Shown: positions 8,311-15,916 of the stretch, one piece after another
How the letters are laid out: each line of letters starts with the position of its first letter
Position numbering within the stretch: the first letter of the stretch is position 1
Origin: SAR116 cluster bacterium AG-390-L20
GTDB taxonomy: Bacteria; Pseudomonadota; Alphaproteobacteria; Puniceispirillales; Marisalimonadaceae
Reading direction: 5' to 3'
Assembly (NCBI GenBank): GCA_003278095.1
Contig: QCHB01000004.1
Location: 1 to 64,000 of the forward strand
DNA: 64,000 bases
Program-made: the position numbers and the translations under genes
The notes under the pieces: model-generated
Told to the model about the DNA's origin: nothing
Seen by the model: only the letters and a program-made list of their open reading frames with translations
The model's database searches: none

Positions 8311-8799
8311 ATGAAAATAATTTTAGTTTTTTTTAGTTTTTTATTTGTCAATTTTAACACATATGCAGATGGTCATTCAGGTAAAATACACCTTGAAGGA
8401 TTCGGTGCATGGTCCTTAAATGTTATGAATGCTGGCAATGGCAATCTATCTATAACATATGATGGTCTTTACAGCGGTGTTGCTATGAATGGAACTAAAT
8501 TTGGAAATAACTCATCTGTTCAATGTGTGGGTGGACTTACTACATCAAAAGGTAAATTTAATGACGAAACTGGTATATGTAAATTTCTATTTGCTAATGG
8601 GGATACTGCTTTCACAAAATACACAGGTACAGGAGAAGTAGGTAAGAATGGTACATCAACTTATGAGTTTATTGGAGGAACTGGTAAGTATAAATCTATA
8701 TCTGGTTCAGGAACTGTAACACGAATTCAAATTCAAGCGGCAAAAAAAGGTTTTACACAAAGTAAGAATATATTTAAGGGAAATTATAAACTGAATTAG
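8311..8799 (+). CDS. Secreted barrel-like protein with signal peptide
   Basis: This 162-aa exported protein has a signal peptide of about 20 residues ending near NTYA-DG, then a mature domain rich in Gly, Thr and short strands. Two features recall the allene-oxide-cyclase / dirigent-like barrel folds: paired cysteines (VQCVGG and GICKF) and the FIGGTGKYKSISGSGTV segment. I would not name a function. The start is the ATG at 8311, preceded by AGAGG five bases upstream; an in-frame ATG at 8272 would bury the signal peptide. Confidence 0.7.
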   Translation: MKIILVFFSFLFVNFNTYADGHSGKIHLEGFGAWSLNVMNAGNGNLSITYDGLYSGVAMNGTKFGNNSSVQCVGGLTTSKGKFNDETGICKFLFANGDTAFTKYTGTGEVGKNGTSTYEFIGGTGKYKSISGSGTVTRIQIQAAKKGFTQSKNIFKGNYKLN

Positions 8800-8844
8800 A
8801 ATTAAGTAATTTAGATTTAGTTTTCTAATTAACTGGAGAAAAAT

Positions 8845-9168
8845 ATGAAATTTATAGTTTTAGCAAAATATACAAAACAAGGTACTGACGGTTGGTTGGA
8901 TAATCCTGACGAAGATCGTCGCGCTATGGTTAGTAGTATATCAGAAAAAATTGGAGGAAAATTACTTGATATATCTTATACGCGCGGAATTTATGACGTA
9001 GTTGTGAATGTTGAAGCACCAAGTTCAGATACAATGACAGCATTGAAATTGTCAATGATTAAAACTGGAGCATTTGATGAATTAACTATCTTGGAAGATA
9101 TAGATCTCAATGCAATTGCAAGAAAAGGTGCTGAAATGATTGGATTATACAAGGCACCTGGAAAGTAA
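8845..9168 (+). CDS. GYD domain-containing protein
   Basis: This 107-aa protein of the GYD family has the defining motif TRGIYDVVV (RG-YD-V), a ferredoxin-like alpha/beta pattern and the segment SMIKTGAFDELTI. Members are small cytoplasmic proteins of unknown role. A GGAG box lies seven bases before the ATG. It follows the secreted protein by 45 bp and is closed by a clear terminator. Confidence 0.85.
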   Translation: MKFIVLAKYTKQGTDGWLDNPDEDRRAMVSSISEKIGGKLLDISYTRGIYDVVVNVEAPSSDTMTALKLSMIKTGAFDELTILEDIDLNAIARKGAEMIGLYKAPGK

Positions 9169-9196
9169 TAAAAACTTATATTTATTTTTCGTAATA

Positions 9197-9226
9197 AAAA
9201 GAGAGTCTTTTGGGCTCTCTTTTATT
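9197..9226 (+). terminator. Rho-independent terminator after the GYD gene
   Basis: AAAAGAGAG (9197-9205) pairs with CTCTCTTTT (9215-9223) around a nine-base loop, ending in a T run. It lies 28 bp after the stop codon of the GYD gene. Confidence 0.8.
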
Positions 9227-9336
9227 ATCAGGGAGGAAGAAAATTACTTTGTTTAAATGTGCAAATTTTATATCTTTTATCTCATTTATTTAAATTATAT
9301 ATTTATGAATTGATACAAATAAGCTATATAAAAATA

Positions 9337-9528
9337 ATGTATAATCAAAAATACAAATTAGAAAAATTAAAAAAAGCACAAAAAGCAAAGTCTAGTAGAG
9401 ATGAGTTATTTAATTCCTATTTAGATAAGACAACTAAAGTTGAAGATAAAATTGCTGTGGTTAAATTTAAACAAAAAGACAATAATTCTGTATTTCTTTC
9501 AAGCCTTAATACTTTGATGAAACAATAG
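9337..9528 (+). CDS. Small lysine-rich protein, 63 aa (uncertain)
   Basis: This possible gene encodes a highly charged, probably helical protein (MYNQKYKLEKLKKAQKAK). No family is recognised and the ribosome site is weak. An upstream in-frame start near 9259 would add a hydrophobic leader that looks like translated AT-rich spacer. It sits between a terminator and a convergent tRNA, so it may be real but support is thin. Confidence 0.35.
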   Translation: MYNQKYKLEKLKKAQKAKSSRDELFNSYLDKTTKVEDKIAVVKFKQKDNNSVFLSSLNTLMKQ

Positions 9529-9583
9529 AAAGTATAGTTCGATCTAGTAAATTCCATTGAAATAAAAACTTTATTAAGATTAT

Positions 9584-9660
9584 TGGTAGCGGAGGAGGGA
9601 CTTGAACCCCCGACACCCGGATTATGATTCCGGTGCTCTAACCAGCTGAGCTACTCCGCC
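9584..9660 (-). tRNA. tRNA with CAU anticodon (probably elongator Met)
   Basis: Read on the minus strand this is a 77-nt cloverleaf with encoded CCA. The acceptor strand GGCGGAG pairs with CTCCGCT, leaving a G1-U72 wobble. The anticodon arm is CCGGA-ATCATAA-TCCGG, placing CAT at the anticodon, and the T arm has loop TTCAAGT. A paired first position argues against the initiator tRNA. Elongator Met is most likely; an Ile tRNA with lysidine-modified CAU cannot be fully excluded without comparison. Confidence 0.92.
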
Positions 9661-9674
9661 TTACGGTAAGATAG

Positions 9675-9703
9675 TTACTAAATATAAATTATTTTGCAGT
9701 CAA
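9675..9703 (-). promoter_or_regulatory. Candidate sigma-70 promoter of the tRNA
   Basis: On the minus strand TTGACT (9698-9703) and TAGTAA (9675-9680) are separated by exactly 17 bp. The -35 box matches consensus at five of six positions. The first tRNA base lies 14 bp after the -10 box, as expected for a short leader. Confidence 0.5.
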
Positions 9704-9723
9704 GTTATTACGAAGAAAAAAAC

Positions 9724-10392
9724 TTATAACGTAATAATTGTATTTCTAATTTTGTCTTTTATATTTATTTTTAATTTAGGGTAATGAACAGTTGACGAAT
9801 TATTTTTTTGTTTGGTTATTGAAAATGTAAGTTTTTCAATAGCTCCTAAAGACTTTATAAAATTCTTATAGGTTGACTGGCTTTCTGATAATAGAACCTG
9901 TATTTTTTCTAAATTTAAGTGGTTATCTTGCATTTTATTAATAGGCTTTTCACTTTCCCAGTTAATTAGACTTGGAATAATGCCATTTAGATGAGATTGA
10001 TCTGCTAACATGCTAGCGTTAGTGCCTGGCATAGCAAATTTCCATTTATACTCTCCTCGTGATGCTTTAAAAAAAGGTTCATAATATTTTAGGATTTTTA
10101 TATCTACATTTTCAATAACATAACCAATTACTTGAGGTGATTTTCTCAATTGGGATTGTAATTTCAGACTATCTAAATTAAACCATCTTTTGGAATTTAA
10201 ATGTCCACAGTTAGGATCTATTGAAATAACTTCTAAGTAAACACTCTTACTTATCTTAACTACCCTATTATGTGTACCCATATCTCTATGGTAACCAATA
10301 TTACTTAGTTTAACATTTAACTTATTTTCTACGTAAGAAGTTCCCTCATCCAAATTATTAGCCGCTATAACAACATGATCTAATTTATGCAT
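9724..10392 (-). CDS. Glyoxalase-like (VOC superfamily) protein
   Basis: This 222-aa protein begins KLDHVVIAANNLDEGTSYVENKLNV, the opening strand and helix of the glyoxalase-like domain, and has THNRVVKISKSVYLEVISID, the first repeat's closing strand with the metal-side Glu. The second half is less typical. Substrate unknown. It overlaps the end of mnmA by 8 nt, so it is the last gene of the cysE-desulfurase-fdx-mnmA operon. Confidence 0.75.
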   Translation of the reverse strand: MHKLDHVVIAANNLDEGTSYVENKLNVKLSNIGYHRDMGTHNRVVKISKSVYLEVISIDPNCGHLNSKRWFNLDSLKLQSQLRKSPQVIGYVIENVDIKILKYYEPFFKASRGEYKWKFAMPGTNASMLADQSHLNGIIPSLINWESEKPINKMQDNHLNLEKIQVLLSESQSTYKNFIKSLGAIEKLTFSITKQKNNSSTVHYPKLKINIKDKIRNTIITL

Positions 10393-11575
10393 TAATAAAA
10401 TTATTCAAGTCTAGCATATTTGGGGCATCTGTTATCCATCCACCACCTAAAACGTGGGAATGATCTTTAATATTATAAAATACGGCCGCCTGCCCTTTTG
10501 AAACTCCAAATTGGGGTTCATCAAAATCTAATTCAGAAGTACCAGTTTTAAAATCAACTTTAATTTTTCCTAAAACTGGATTTGAAGTATTTCTTAATTT
10601 TACTAAAATTTTAAATTCATTATTATGAGGTTTATCTATTATCCAATTACATTCTGTAATTTTAATTTTTTTACAAGCCAAATAATCTTTAGAGCCTACT
10701 ATCACCTGTTTTTTTTTTGCATCCAGGGCAATAACATATAAGAGTGAATTATTGTCAGCCACTCCTTTTCTGCCACCAATTCCTATTCCCTTTCTTTGTC
10801 CTATAGTAAAATCAATGATACCATTATGTTGACCCAATTTTTTTCCCTCAATATCAACAATATCTCCAATATCAATACTTCCTGGTCTTAATTTACGAAC
10901 AACATCTGCATACTTCCCATCTGGAACAAAGCATATATCTTGACTATCTGGTTTTTCTGCAACATCGAGATTATATTTTCTTGCTACAGACCTAGTTTCC
11001 TTTTTTGTTAATGAACCTAACGGAAATCTTAAAAATTCAAGTTGACTTTTTGTTGTTGCAAACAAAAAATATGACTGGTCTTTTGAAGTATCTATTCCCT
11101 TATACAAGCTTGGCATACCAGTATTTTTTCTTCTTCTAATATAATGTCCAGTTGCCATAGCACTTGCACCTAATTTTTTGGCCCTGTCAAACATATCTAT
11201 AAACTTAACTGTTTGATTACATCTTACACAAGGAATAGGTGTTTCTCCTCGAAGGTATGAATCAGCAAAGTTTTCCATTACTTGATCTTGAAAAAGATTT
11301 TCATAGTTTAATACATAATGTGGAATTTGAAGTTTGCTTGAGACCAATCTTGCATCATTTATATCTGATCCTGCACAACATGCTCCCTTTTTTTGAAGTG
11401 CTTGACCATGATCATACAACTGCATAGTTAAGCCTACTACATCAAAACCCGCTTCAACAAGTAAAGCAGCTGTGACAGATGAATCAACACCTCCAGACAT
11501 AGCTACAACTATTCTGTGTTCGGAAGGATTACCCTTTAAATCCATATCTTCAATTACTTGATTAATGTTAATCAT
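10385..11575 (-). CDS. mnmA: tRNA-specific 2-thiouridylase MnmA
   Basis: MnmA adds sulfur at C2 of U34 in tRNAs for Lys, Glu and Gln. Length is 396 aa. Seen: the PP-loop SGGVDSS (27-33), the catalytic cysteine in CVRCNQTVKF (Cys119) and the second cysteine in SQDICFVPDG (Cys215), which shuttle the persulfide. An FTIGQRKGIGIGG segment follows. I take the ATG at 11575; a TTG lies one codon earlier. The gene follows a cysteine desulfurase and a ferredoxin, suggesting that the sulfur donor is encoded in the same transcript. Confidence 0.97.
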   Translation of the reverse strand: MININQVIEDMDLKGNPSEHRIVVAMSGGVDSSVTAALLVEAGFDVVGLTMQLYDHGQALQKKGACCAGSDINDARLVSSKLQIPHYVLNYENLFQDQVMENFADSYLRGETPIPCVRCNQTVKFIDMFDRAKKLGASAMATGHYIRRRKNTGMPSLYKGIDTSKDQSYFLFATTKSQLEFLRFPLGSLTKKETRSVARKYNLDVAEKPDSQDICFVPDGKYADVVRKLRPGSIDIGDIVDIEGKKLGQHNGIIDFTIGQRKGIGIGGRKGVADNNSLLYVIALDAKKKQVIVGSKDYLACKKIKITECNWIIDKPHNNEFKILVKLRNTSNPVLGKIKVDFKTGTSELDFDEPQFGVSKGQAAVFYNIKDHSHVLGGGWITDAPNMLDLNNFINA

Positions 11576-11580
11576 CAACC

Positions 11581-11892
11581 TTACTCTTCTGGTATCAAAA
11601 GCCTAAGACCATCAAGCTTGTCACTAACTTCTATCTGACATCCCAATCTGGATGTAGGTTGAAGCCCAACTGCTAAATCTAACATATCTTCTTCATCAGG
11701 ATTAGGACCACCTACAATTGAAAACCAATCTTTATCAATAATCACATGACATGTACAACAAGAGATTGAGCCACCACATGTACCCTCAATTTCTAAATCA
11801 TTATCTCTAGCAACTTCCATTACAGACAATCCATTTTCTGCTTCAATAGATTTTTCAGTTCCTTCTGAATCAACAAATATAAGTTTAGGCAC
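11581..11892 (-). CDS. fdx: 2Fe-2S ferredoxin, adrenodoxin/Isc type
   Basis: This 103-aa ferredoxin has cysteines at 39, 45, 48 and 85, the CX5CX2CX36C spacing of adrenodoxin-type proteins. A further Cys46 lies within the motif. Such ferredoxins give electrons to Fe-S assembly and to oxygenases. The start is a GTG with GGAG six bases upstream. It lies between the desulfurase and mnmA, which fits a role in cysteine-derived sulfur handling. Confidence 0.95.
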   Translation of the reverse strand: MPKLIFVDSEGTEKSIEAENGLSVMEVARDNDLEIEGTCGGSISCCTCHVIIDKDWFSIVGGPNPDEEDMLDLAVGLQPTSRLGCQIEVSDKLDGLRLLIPEE

Positions 11893-11917
11893 TTTTTACT
11901 CCAAAATTTATTAGTAC

Positions 11918-13039
11918 TCATTTTAAATCAAGCCAACATTCGGCCAAGTTATCTAATTCTTCAGTAGTTATCAAGCCCTCTGATTCTAAAATTGTATCGT
12001 TTGGTGGAAATGACAACCTAATTGAATTTGACGCAAGATCTTCATAACCCATTGCATTTACTACATGACTTTTACTTATTTTACCAGAACTACAAGCTGA
12101 ACCTGAGCTTACTGAAAATGATGCAAGATCTAATTTCATTAATGCTAAATCACCAGGTATATTTGGTAAAGCCATAAGTAAGGTATTGCTTACCCTATTA
12201 CTATTCTGCCCAAAAAAAATTGTTTCTGGTCTTATTTTTTTAATTTTATTACTTAGATAATCTCTGAGGTATTTCACTTGATTATCATTTTTTTTAGGCA
12301 TTTCTGACATAATAAGAGCAGCTTCGCCAAAACCAAATATTCCAAATATATTTTCAGTCCCTGCTCTTATACCCTTTTCTTGTCCCCCTCCTAATATTTG
12401 AGGAGTCAAATTAAATTGATTGTTATTTATCAGCGCTCCTATACCACTTGGAGCTCCTATTTTGTGCCCTGAGAGAGTTAAAAAATCTATTTCTAATTCA
12501 TTTAAATTTATTTCAATTTTACCTAGGGCTTGTGCGGCATCACAATGAACCAAACATCCATATTTTTTTGCAATACTTATAACCTCTTTGATAGGCTGTA
12601 TTACACCAGTTTCATTATTAACCCACATGACTGAAACCAAAATTTCTTTTCTATTTTTGTTGATGCTTTTAAGTAATGTTTCCATAGCATTTAAGTCAAC
12701 TACTCCATTTTTATTTACAGGAATAATTAAGTTACTTTTTGAAGAAGACAAGACTGCCAAATGTTCTATAGAACTTACAACAATAGTATTAAAGTTACTG
12801 AAAACTAAATTTATAGCCTCAGTTGCAGAACTTGTAAAAATTATGTTATCACTCTTTGTCTTTACTAATCTAGCTATATTTAGTTTAGCTTTTTCTACTA
12901 AATTTTTACCTTTTCTTCCATAATAATGAATTGAGGACGCGTTTAACGGCCCAAAATTCATACAGTTAATTAAAGAATTTTTTACTTTCTCTAAAACTGG
13001 TACAGTTGCATTGTAGTCTAGGTAAATTTGTCTATTCAT
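11918..13039 (-). CDS. Cysteine desulfurase, NifS/IscS type
   Basis: This PLP enzyme takes sulfur from cysteine as an enzyme persulfide. It is 373 aa. Seen: YLDYNATVPV at the N-terminus, WVNNETGVIQP, DAAQALGK, the Schiff-base Lys193 in SGHKIGAPSG and the catalytic Cys316 in SSGSACSSG on the flexible loop, marking a group-I enzyme. It probably feeds MnmA and the Fe-S machinery. No iscU, iscR or suf genes lie in the window, so its scaffold partner must be encoded elsewhere. Confidence 0.93.
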   Translation of the reverse strand: MNRQIYLDYNATVPVLEKVKNSLINCMNFGPLNASSIHYYGRKGKNLVEKAKLNIARLVKTKSDNIIFTSSATEAINLVFSNFNTIVVSSIEHLAVLSSSKSNLIIPVNKNGVVDLNAMETLLKSINKNRKEILVSVMWVNNETGVIQPIKEVISIAKKYGCLVHCDAAQALGKIEINLNELEIDFLTLSGHKIGAPSGIGALINNNQFNLTPQILGGGQEKGIRAGTENIFGIFGFGEAALIMSEMPKKNDNQVKYLRDYLSNKIKKIRPETIFFGQNSNRVSNTLLMALPNIPGDLALMKLDLASFSVSSGSACSSGKISKSHVVNAMGYEDLASNSIRLSFPPNDTILESEGLITTEELDNLAECWLDLK

Positions 13040-13072
13040 TTCACTTATTTTGTTTTTAAAAAAATATTGTAA

Positions 13073-13765
13073 TTATTTTTTTGAATATTTATTCTTATCA
13101 TCACTTTCAAATTTTTTAATTTTTTTCTCTAAATTTTCAACTTTTTTTAATAATGATACCAATGCCTTTTCTCTTGGATCTGCATCACTGTTTGAAACAG
13201 CATAAGGTTTAAAGGTTTCTTTTTTTGCTGATCTTGCAAATTCTCTAGCGGGAACCCCTGCAACTGTTACGTTTGAAGGAACATCTCTTGAAACAACTGA
13301 GTTTGCTCCAATTCTTGCGTCATCACCAATATTAATCGCCCCTAAAATTTGGGCTCCTGAACCAATTATAACGTTGTTTCCGACTGTAGGATGTCTTTTT
13401 TGATTTCTTTGTAAATCACTTCCTACTGACGGCATTATACCACCAAGAGTTACTCCTTGATAAATTGTAACATTTTCTCCTATTTCAGTAGTTTCACCTA
13501 TGACTATACCTAGACCATGATCCATAAAAAAATTTGATCCTATTTTGGCTGCAGGATGAATTTCAATACCTGTAAATATTCTGGCAAAATGCATTATTAG
13601 TCTTGCTAAAAATTTTAAATTATATCTCCACAGAATATTTCCAATTTTGTAAAAAAACATTACGTGAAATGATGGATATAAAAAAATTACTCCAAGCCTA
13701 CTTCCAGCGGCAGGGTCTCTTTCGATAATAGAGTCTATTTCTTTAAAAAAATTTTTAATATTCAT
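13073..13765 (-). CDS. cysE: Serine O-acetyltransferase
   Basis: CysE makes O-acetylserine for cysteine synthesis. The 230-aa protein has an N-terminal helical domain ending near FARIFTGIEIHPAAKIG, then left-handed beta-helix hexapeptide repeats (GVTLGG, VGNNVIIGSGAQILGAINIGDDARIGANSVV) and the GVPAREF C-terminal turn. The active-site DHG segment is present. The start is the ATG at 13765; an upstream TTG adds four residues. The C-terminal tail is lysine-rich. It heads an operon linking cysteine synthesis to sulfur use. Confidence 0.95.
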   Translation of the reverse strand: MNIKNFFKEIDSIIERDPAAGSRLGVIFLYPSFHVMFFYKIGNILWRYNLKFLARLIMHFARIFTGIEIHPAAKIGSNFFMDHGLGIVIGETTEIGENVTIYQGVTLGGIMPSVGSDLQRNQKRHPTVGNNVIIGSGAQILGAINIGDDARIGANSVVSRDVPSNVTVAGVPAREFARSAKKETFKPYAVSNSDADPREKALVSLLKKVENLEKKIKKFESDDKNKYSKK

Positions 13766-13984
13766 TAAGATACCCAATGAGTTTTGAGTTATTATATACT
13801 ATACTTTGTTAAATATTATTAAAAAATATTAATTATAAGATATATTTTTATTTAATTCATTAATATTGACAGATTAACGATAAATTATTATTCGATAATT
13901 ATGTGACTCAACAGTTGTGATCTTTTAATTTAATAGCCATATAAAATGTGCTATTAATATACTTAAATTCACCGGAGAAATTAA

Positions 13985-14644
13985 ATGCCTGAAGTAATTC
14001 TAAATGGTCCACACGGAAGAATTGAATGTAGATACCATTCTGGAGTTTCAACAGATTCTCCTATAGCTCTTATTCTACACCCTGAGCCTAATCAAGGCGG
14101 CAGTATGAATAATAAGGTTTCGTACGGAATGTATCATGAATTTAGAAATAGAGGTTTTTCAGTTTTACGTTTTAATTTTAGAGGTGTTGGAAGAAGTGAA
14201 GGCATATACGAGGGTGGTGAGGGTGAATTAGCTGATGCTGCCGCAGTTTTAGACTGGGTACAATCTCAAAATATACATTCAAGATATACGTTTATTGCTG
14301 GATTTTCTTTTGGTTCTTGGGTAGGAATGCAGTTAATGATGAGAAGACCTGAGATTTTTGGTTTTATCTCAGTCTCACCACCAGCAGACAAATTTGATTT
14401 TTCTTTTCTTGCACCTTGCCCAGCATCTGGCTTAATAATTCACGGAGAAAATAATAATAGAGTACCAAGCGAAGTAATTCAAAAAATTGTTGATAAAATT
14501 TCTATCCAAAAGGGTATCAAAATAGATGTTGAATTCATAAAAGAAGCTAATCATATGTTTTCTAATCATGATGAAGAATTAATGGAAGCTATAAGAAAAT
14601 ATTTAAACAATGCTCTAGATTCTTCAGAATATAGAGAGATATAA
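13985..14644 (+). CDS. Alpha/beta hydrolase, COG2945 type
   Basis: This 219-aa hydrolase-fold protein has LILHPEPNQGGSM, FNFRGVGRSEG and the nucleophile elbow GFSFGS with Ser108. A His (190) in EANHMF is in place. Where the catalytic acid normally follows IIHG (often GTADRV or GDxDxV), this protein has ENNNRVP, so an Asn replaces the usual Asp. The role of the family is not established. A CGGAG box precedes the ATG by eight bases. It is followed after 20 bp by tyrS. Confidence 0.85.
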   Translation: MPEVILNGPHGRIECRYHSGVSTDSPIALILHPEPNQGGSMNNKVSYGMYHEFRNRGFSVLRFNFRGVGRSEGIYEGGEGELADAAAVLDWVQSQNIHSRYTFIAGFSFGSWVGMQLMMRRPEIFGFISVSPPADKFDFSFLAPCPASGLIIHGENNNRVPSEVIQKIVDKISIQKGIKIDVEFIKEANHMFSNHDEELMEAIRKYLNNALDSSEYREI

Positions 14645-14664
14645 AATAAAAAAGGTAATTACTA

Positions 14665-15906
14665 ATGAATAAATCTATAAATTCAGATTTTCTGAATGTT
14701 ATGAATGAAAGAGGTTTTATTCATCAAATTACTGATAAAAATAATCTAGACCAAGAATTATCTACAAATATAATGACTGGTTACATAGGTTTCGATTGCA
14801 CAGCACCCTCTCTTCACGTGGGATCATTAATTCAAATAATGATGCTTCGATGGTTTCAAAAAACAGGGCATAAACCAATCGTTCTTATGGGTGGAGGTAC
14901 GACTAAAATTGGTGATCCATCTGGTAAAGATAGTGCTCGACCTGTTCTTTCCTCAGAAAACATAGAAATAAATCAAAATAATATTAGAACTATTTTTGAA
15001 AAATTTTTAAAATTTGGATTTAGTAAAAACGATGCAATTATGGTTAATAATTCTGAATGGTTAGAAAGGCTTAATTATGTATCATTTTTAAGAGATTTTG
15101 GATCCTCTTTTTCTGTTAATAAACTTATAAATTTAGAAAGCGTTAAACAAAGATTAGATAGAGAACAAAATTTATCATTTCTAGAATTTAATTACTCTTT
15201 GCTCCAGGCATATGATTTTTTACATTTGTATAAAAACTATGGTTGTAAAATACAAATGGGTGGGTCTGATCAATGGGGAAATATAGTTACTGGCTTAGAC
15301 TTGATTAGAAAGAAAACTTCAAAACAAACGTTTGGTTTTACATCTCCATTATTGACCACAAGTAGTGGTGCAAAAATGGGCAAAACAGCTAATGGGGCAG
15401 TCTGGCTAAATGTAGAGCAATTGTCTGATTGGGATTTTTGGCAATATTGGAGAAATACTGAAGATTTGGATGTTATAAAGTTTTTAAAACTGTTTACAGA
15501 GATACCAATTACAGAGATTAATAAATTAGAGCAATTAAAAGGTGTAGAATTAAATGATGCCAAAATAATCTTAGCAAATGAAGTTACAAAATTGTGTAGA
15601 AGTGCAGAAGCTGCTGAAAAAATCTCAACTTCTGCTTCTAATTTATTTAATAAAATCATAGATGATGAAGGATTACCCACTGTAAATATACCAAAACCTG
15701 AAATATCCTTTATCAATGCTTTAAAAGATTTAAATTTTCTTAAAACAAATGGAGAAGCAAGAAGGTTGATAAGAGGAAACGGTGCTAAAATTAACGATAT
15801 TGTGGTAAGTGATGAAAATTATATTTTAAAAATAGATGATTTTAGAAATGGTAAGGTAAAAATTTCATCAGGAAAAAAAAGACATGGACTATTAATTTGT
15901 TCCTAG
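14665..15906 (+). CDS. tyrS: Tyrosyl-tRNA synthetase
   Basis: This is a class I synthetase charging tRNA-Tyr, 413 aa, of the TyrS1 type. Seen: FDCTAPSLHVGS (HIGH-like, residues 51-54 HVGS), QMGGSDQWGNI for tyrosine and tRNA handling, KMGKT (237-241) replacing KMSKS, and a C-terminal S4 RNA-binding domain (from about 345, EARRLIRGNGAKIND). It converges on the AsmA-like gene with 10 bp between them. Confidence 0.97.
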   Translation: MNKSINSDFLNVMNERGFIHQITDKNNLDQELSTNIMTGYIGFDCTAPSLHVGSLIQIMMLRWFQKTGHKPIVLMGGGTTKIGDPSGKDSARPVLSSENIEINQNNIRTIFEKFLKFGFSKNDAIMVNNSEWLERLNYVSFLRDFGSSFSVNKLINLESVKQRLDREQNLSFLEFNYSLLQAYDFLHLYKNYGCKIQMGGSDQWGNIVTGLDLIRKKTSKQTFGFTSPLLTTSSGAKMGKTANGAVWLNVEQLSDWDFWQYWRNTEDLDVIKFLKLFTEIPITEINKLEQLKGVELNDAKIILANEVTKLCRSAEAAEKISTSASNLFNKIIDDEGLPTVNIPKPEISFINALKDLNFLKTNGEARRLIRGNGAKINDIVVSDENYILKIDDFRNGKVKISSGKKRHGLLICS

Positions 15907-15916
15907 TTTAAATTAA

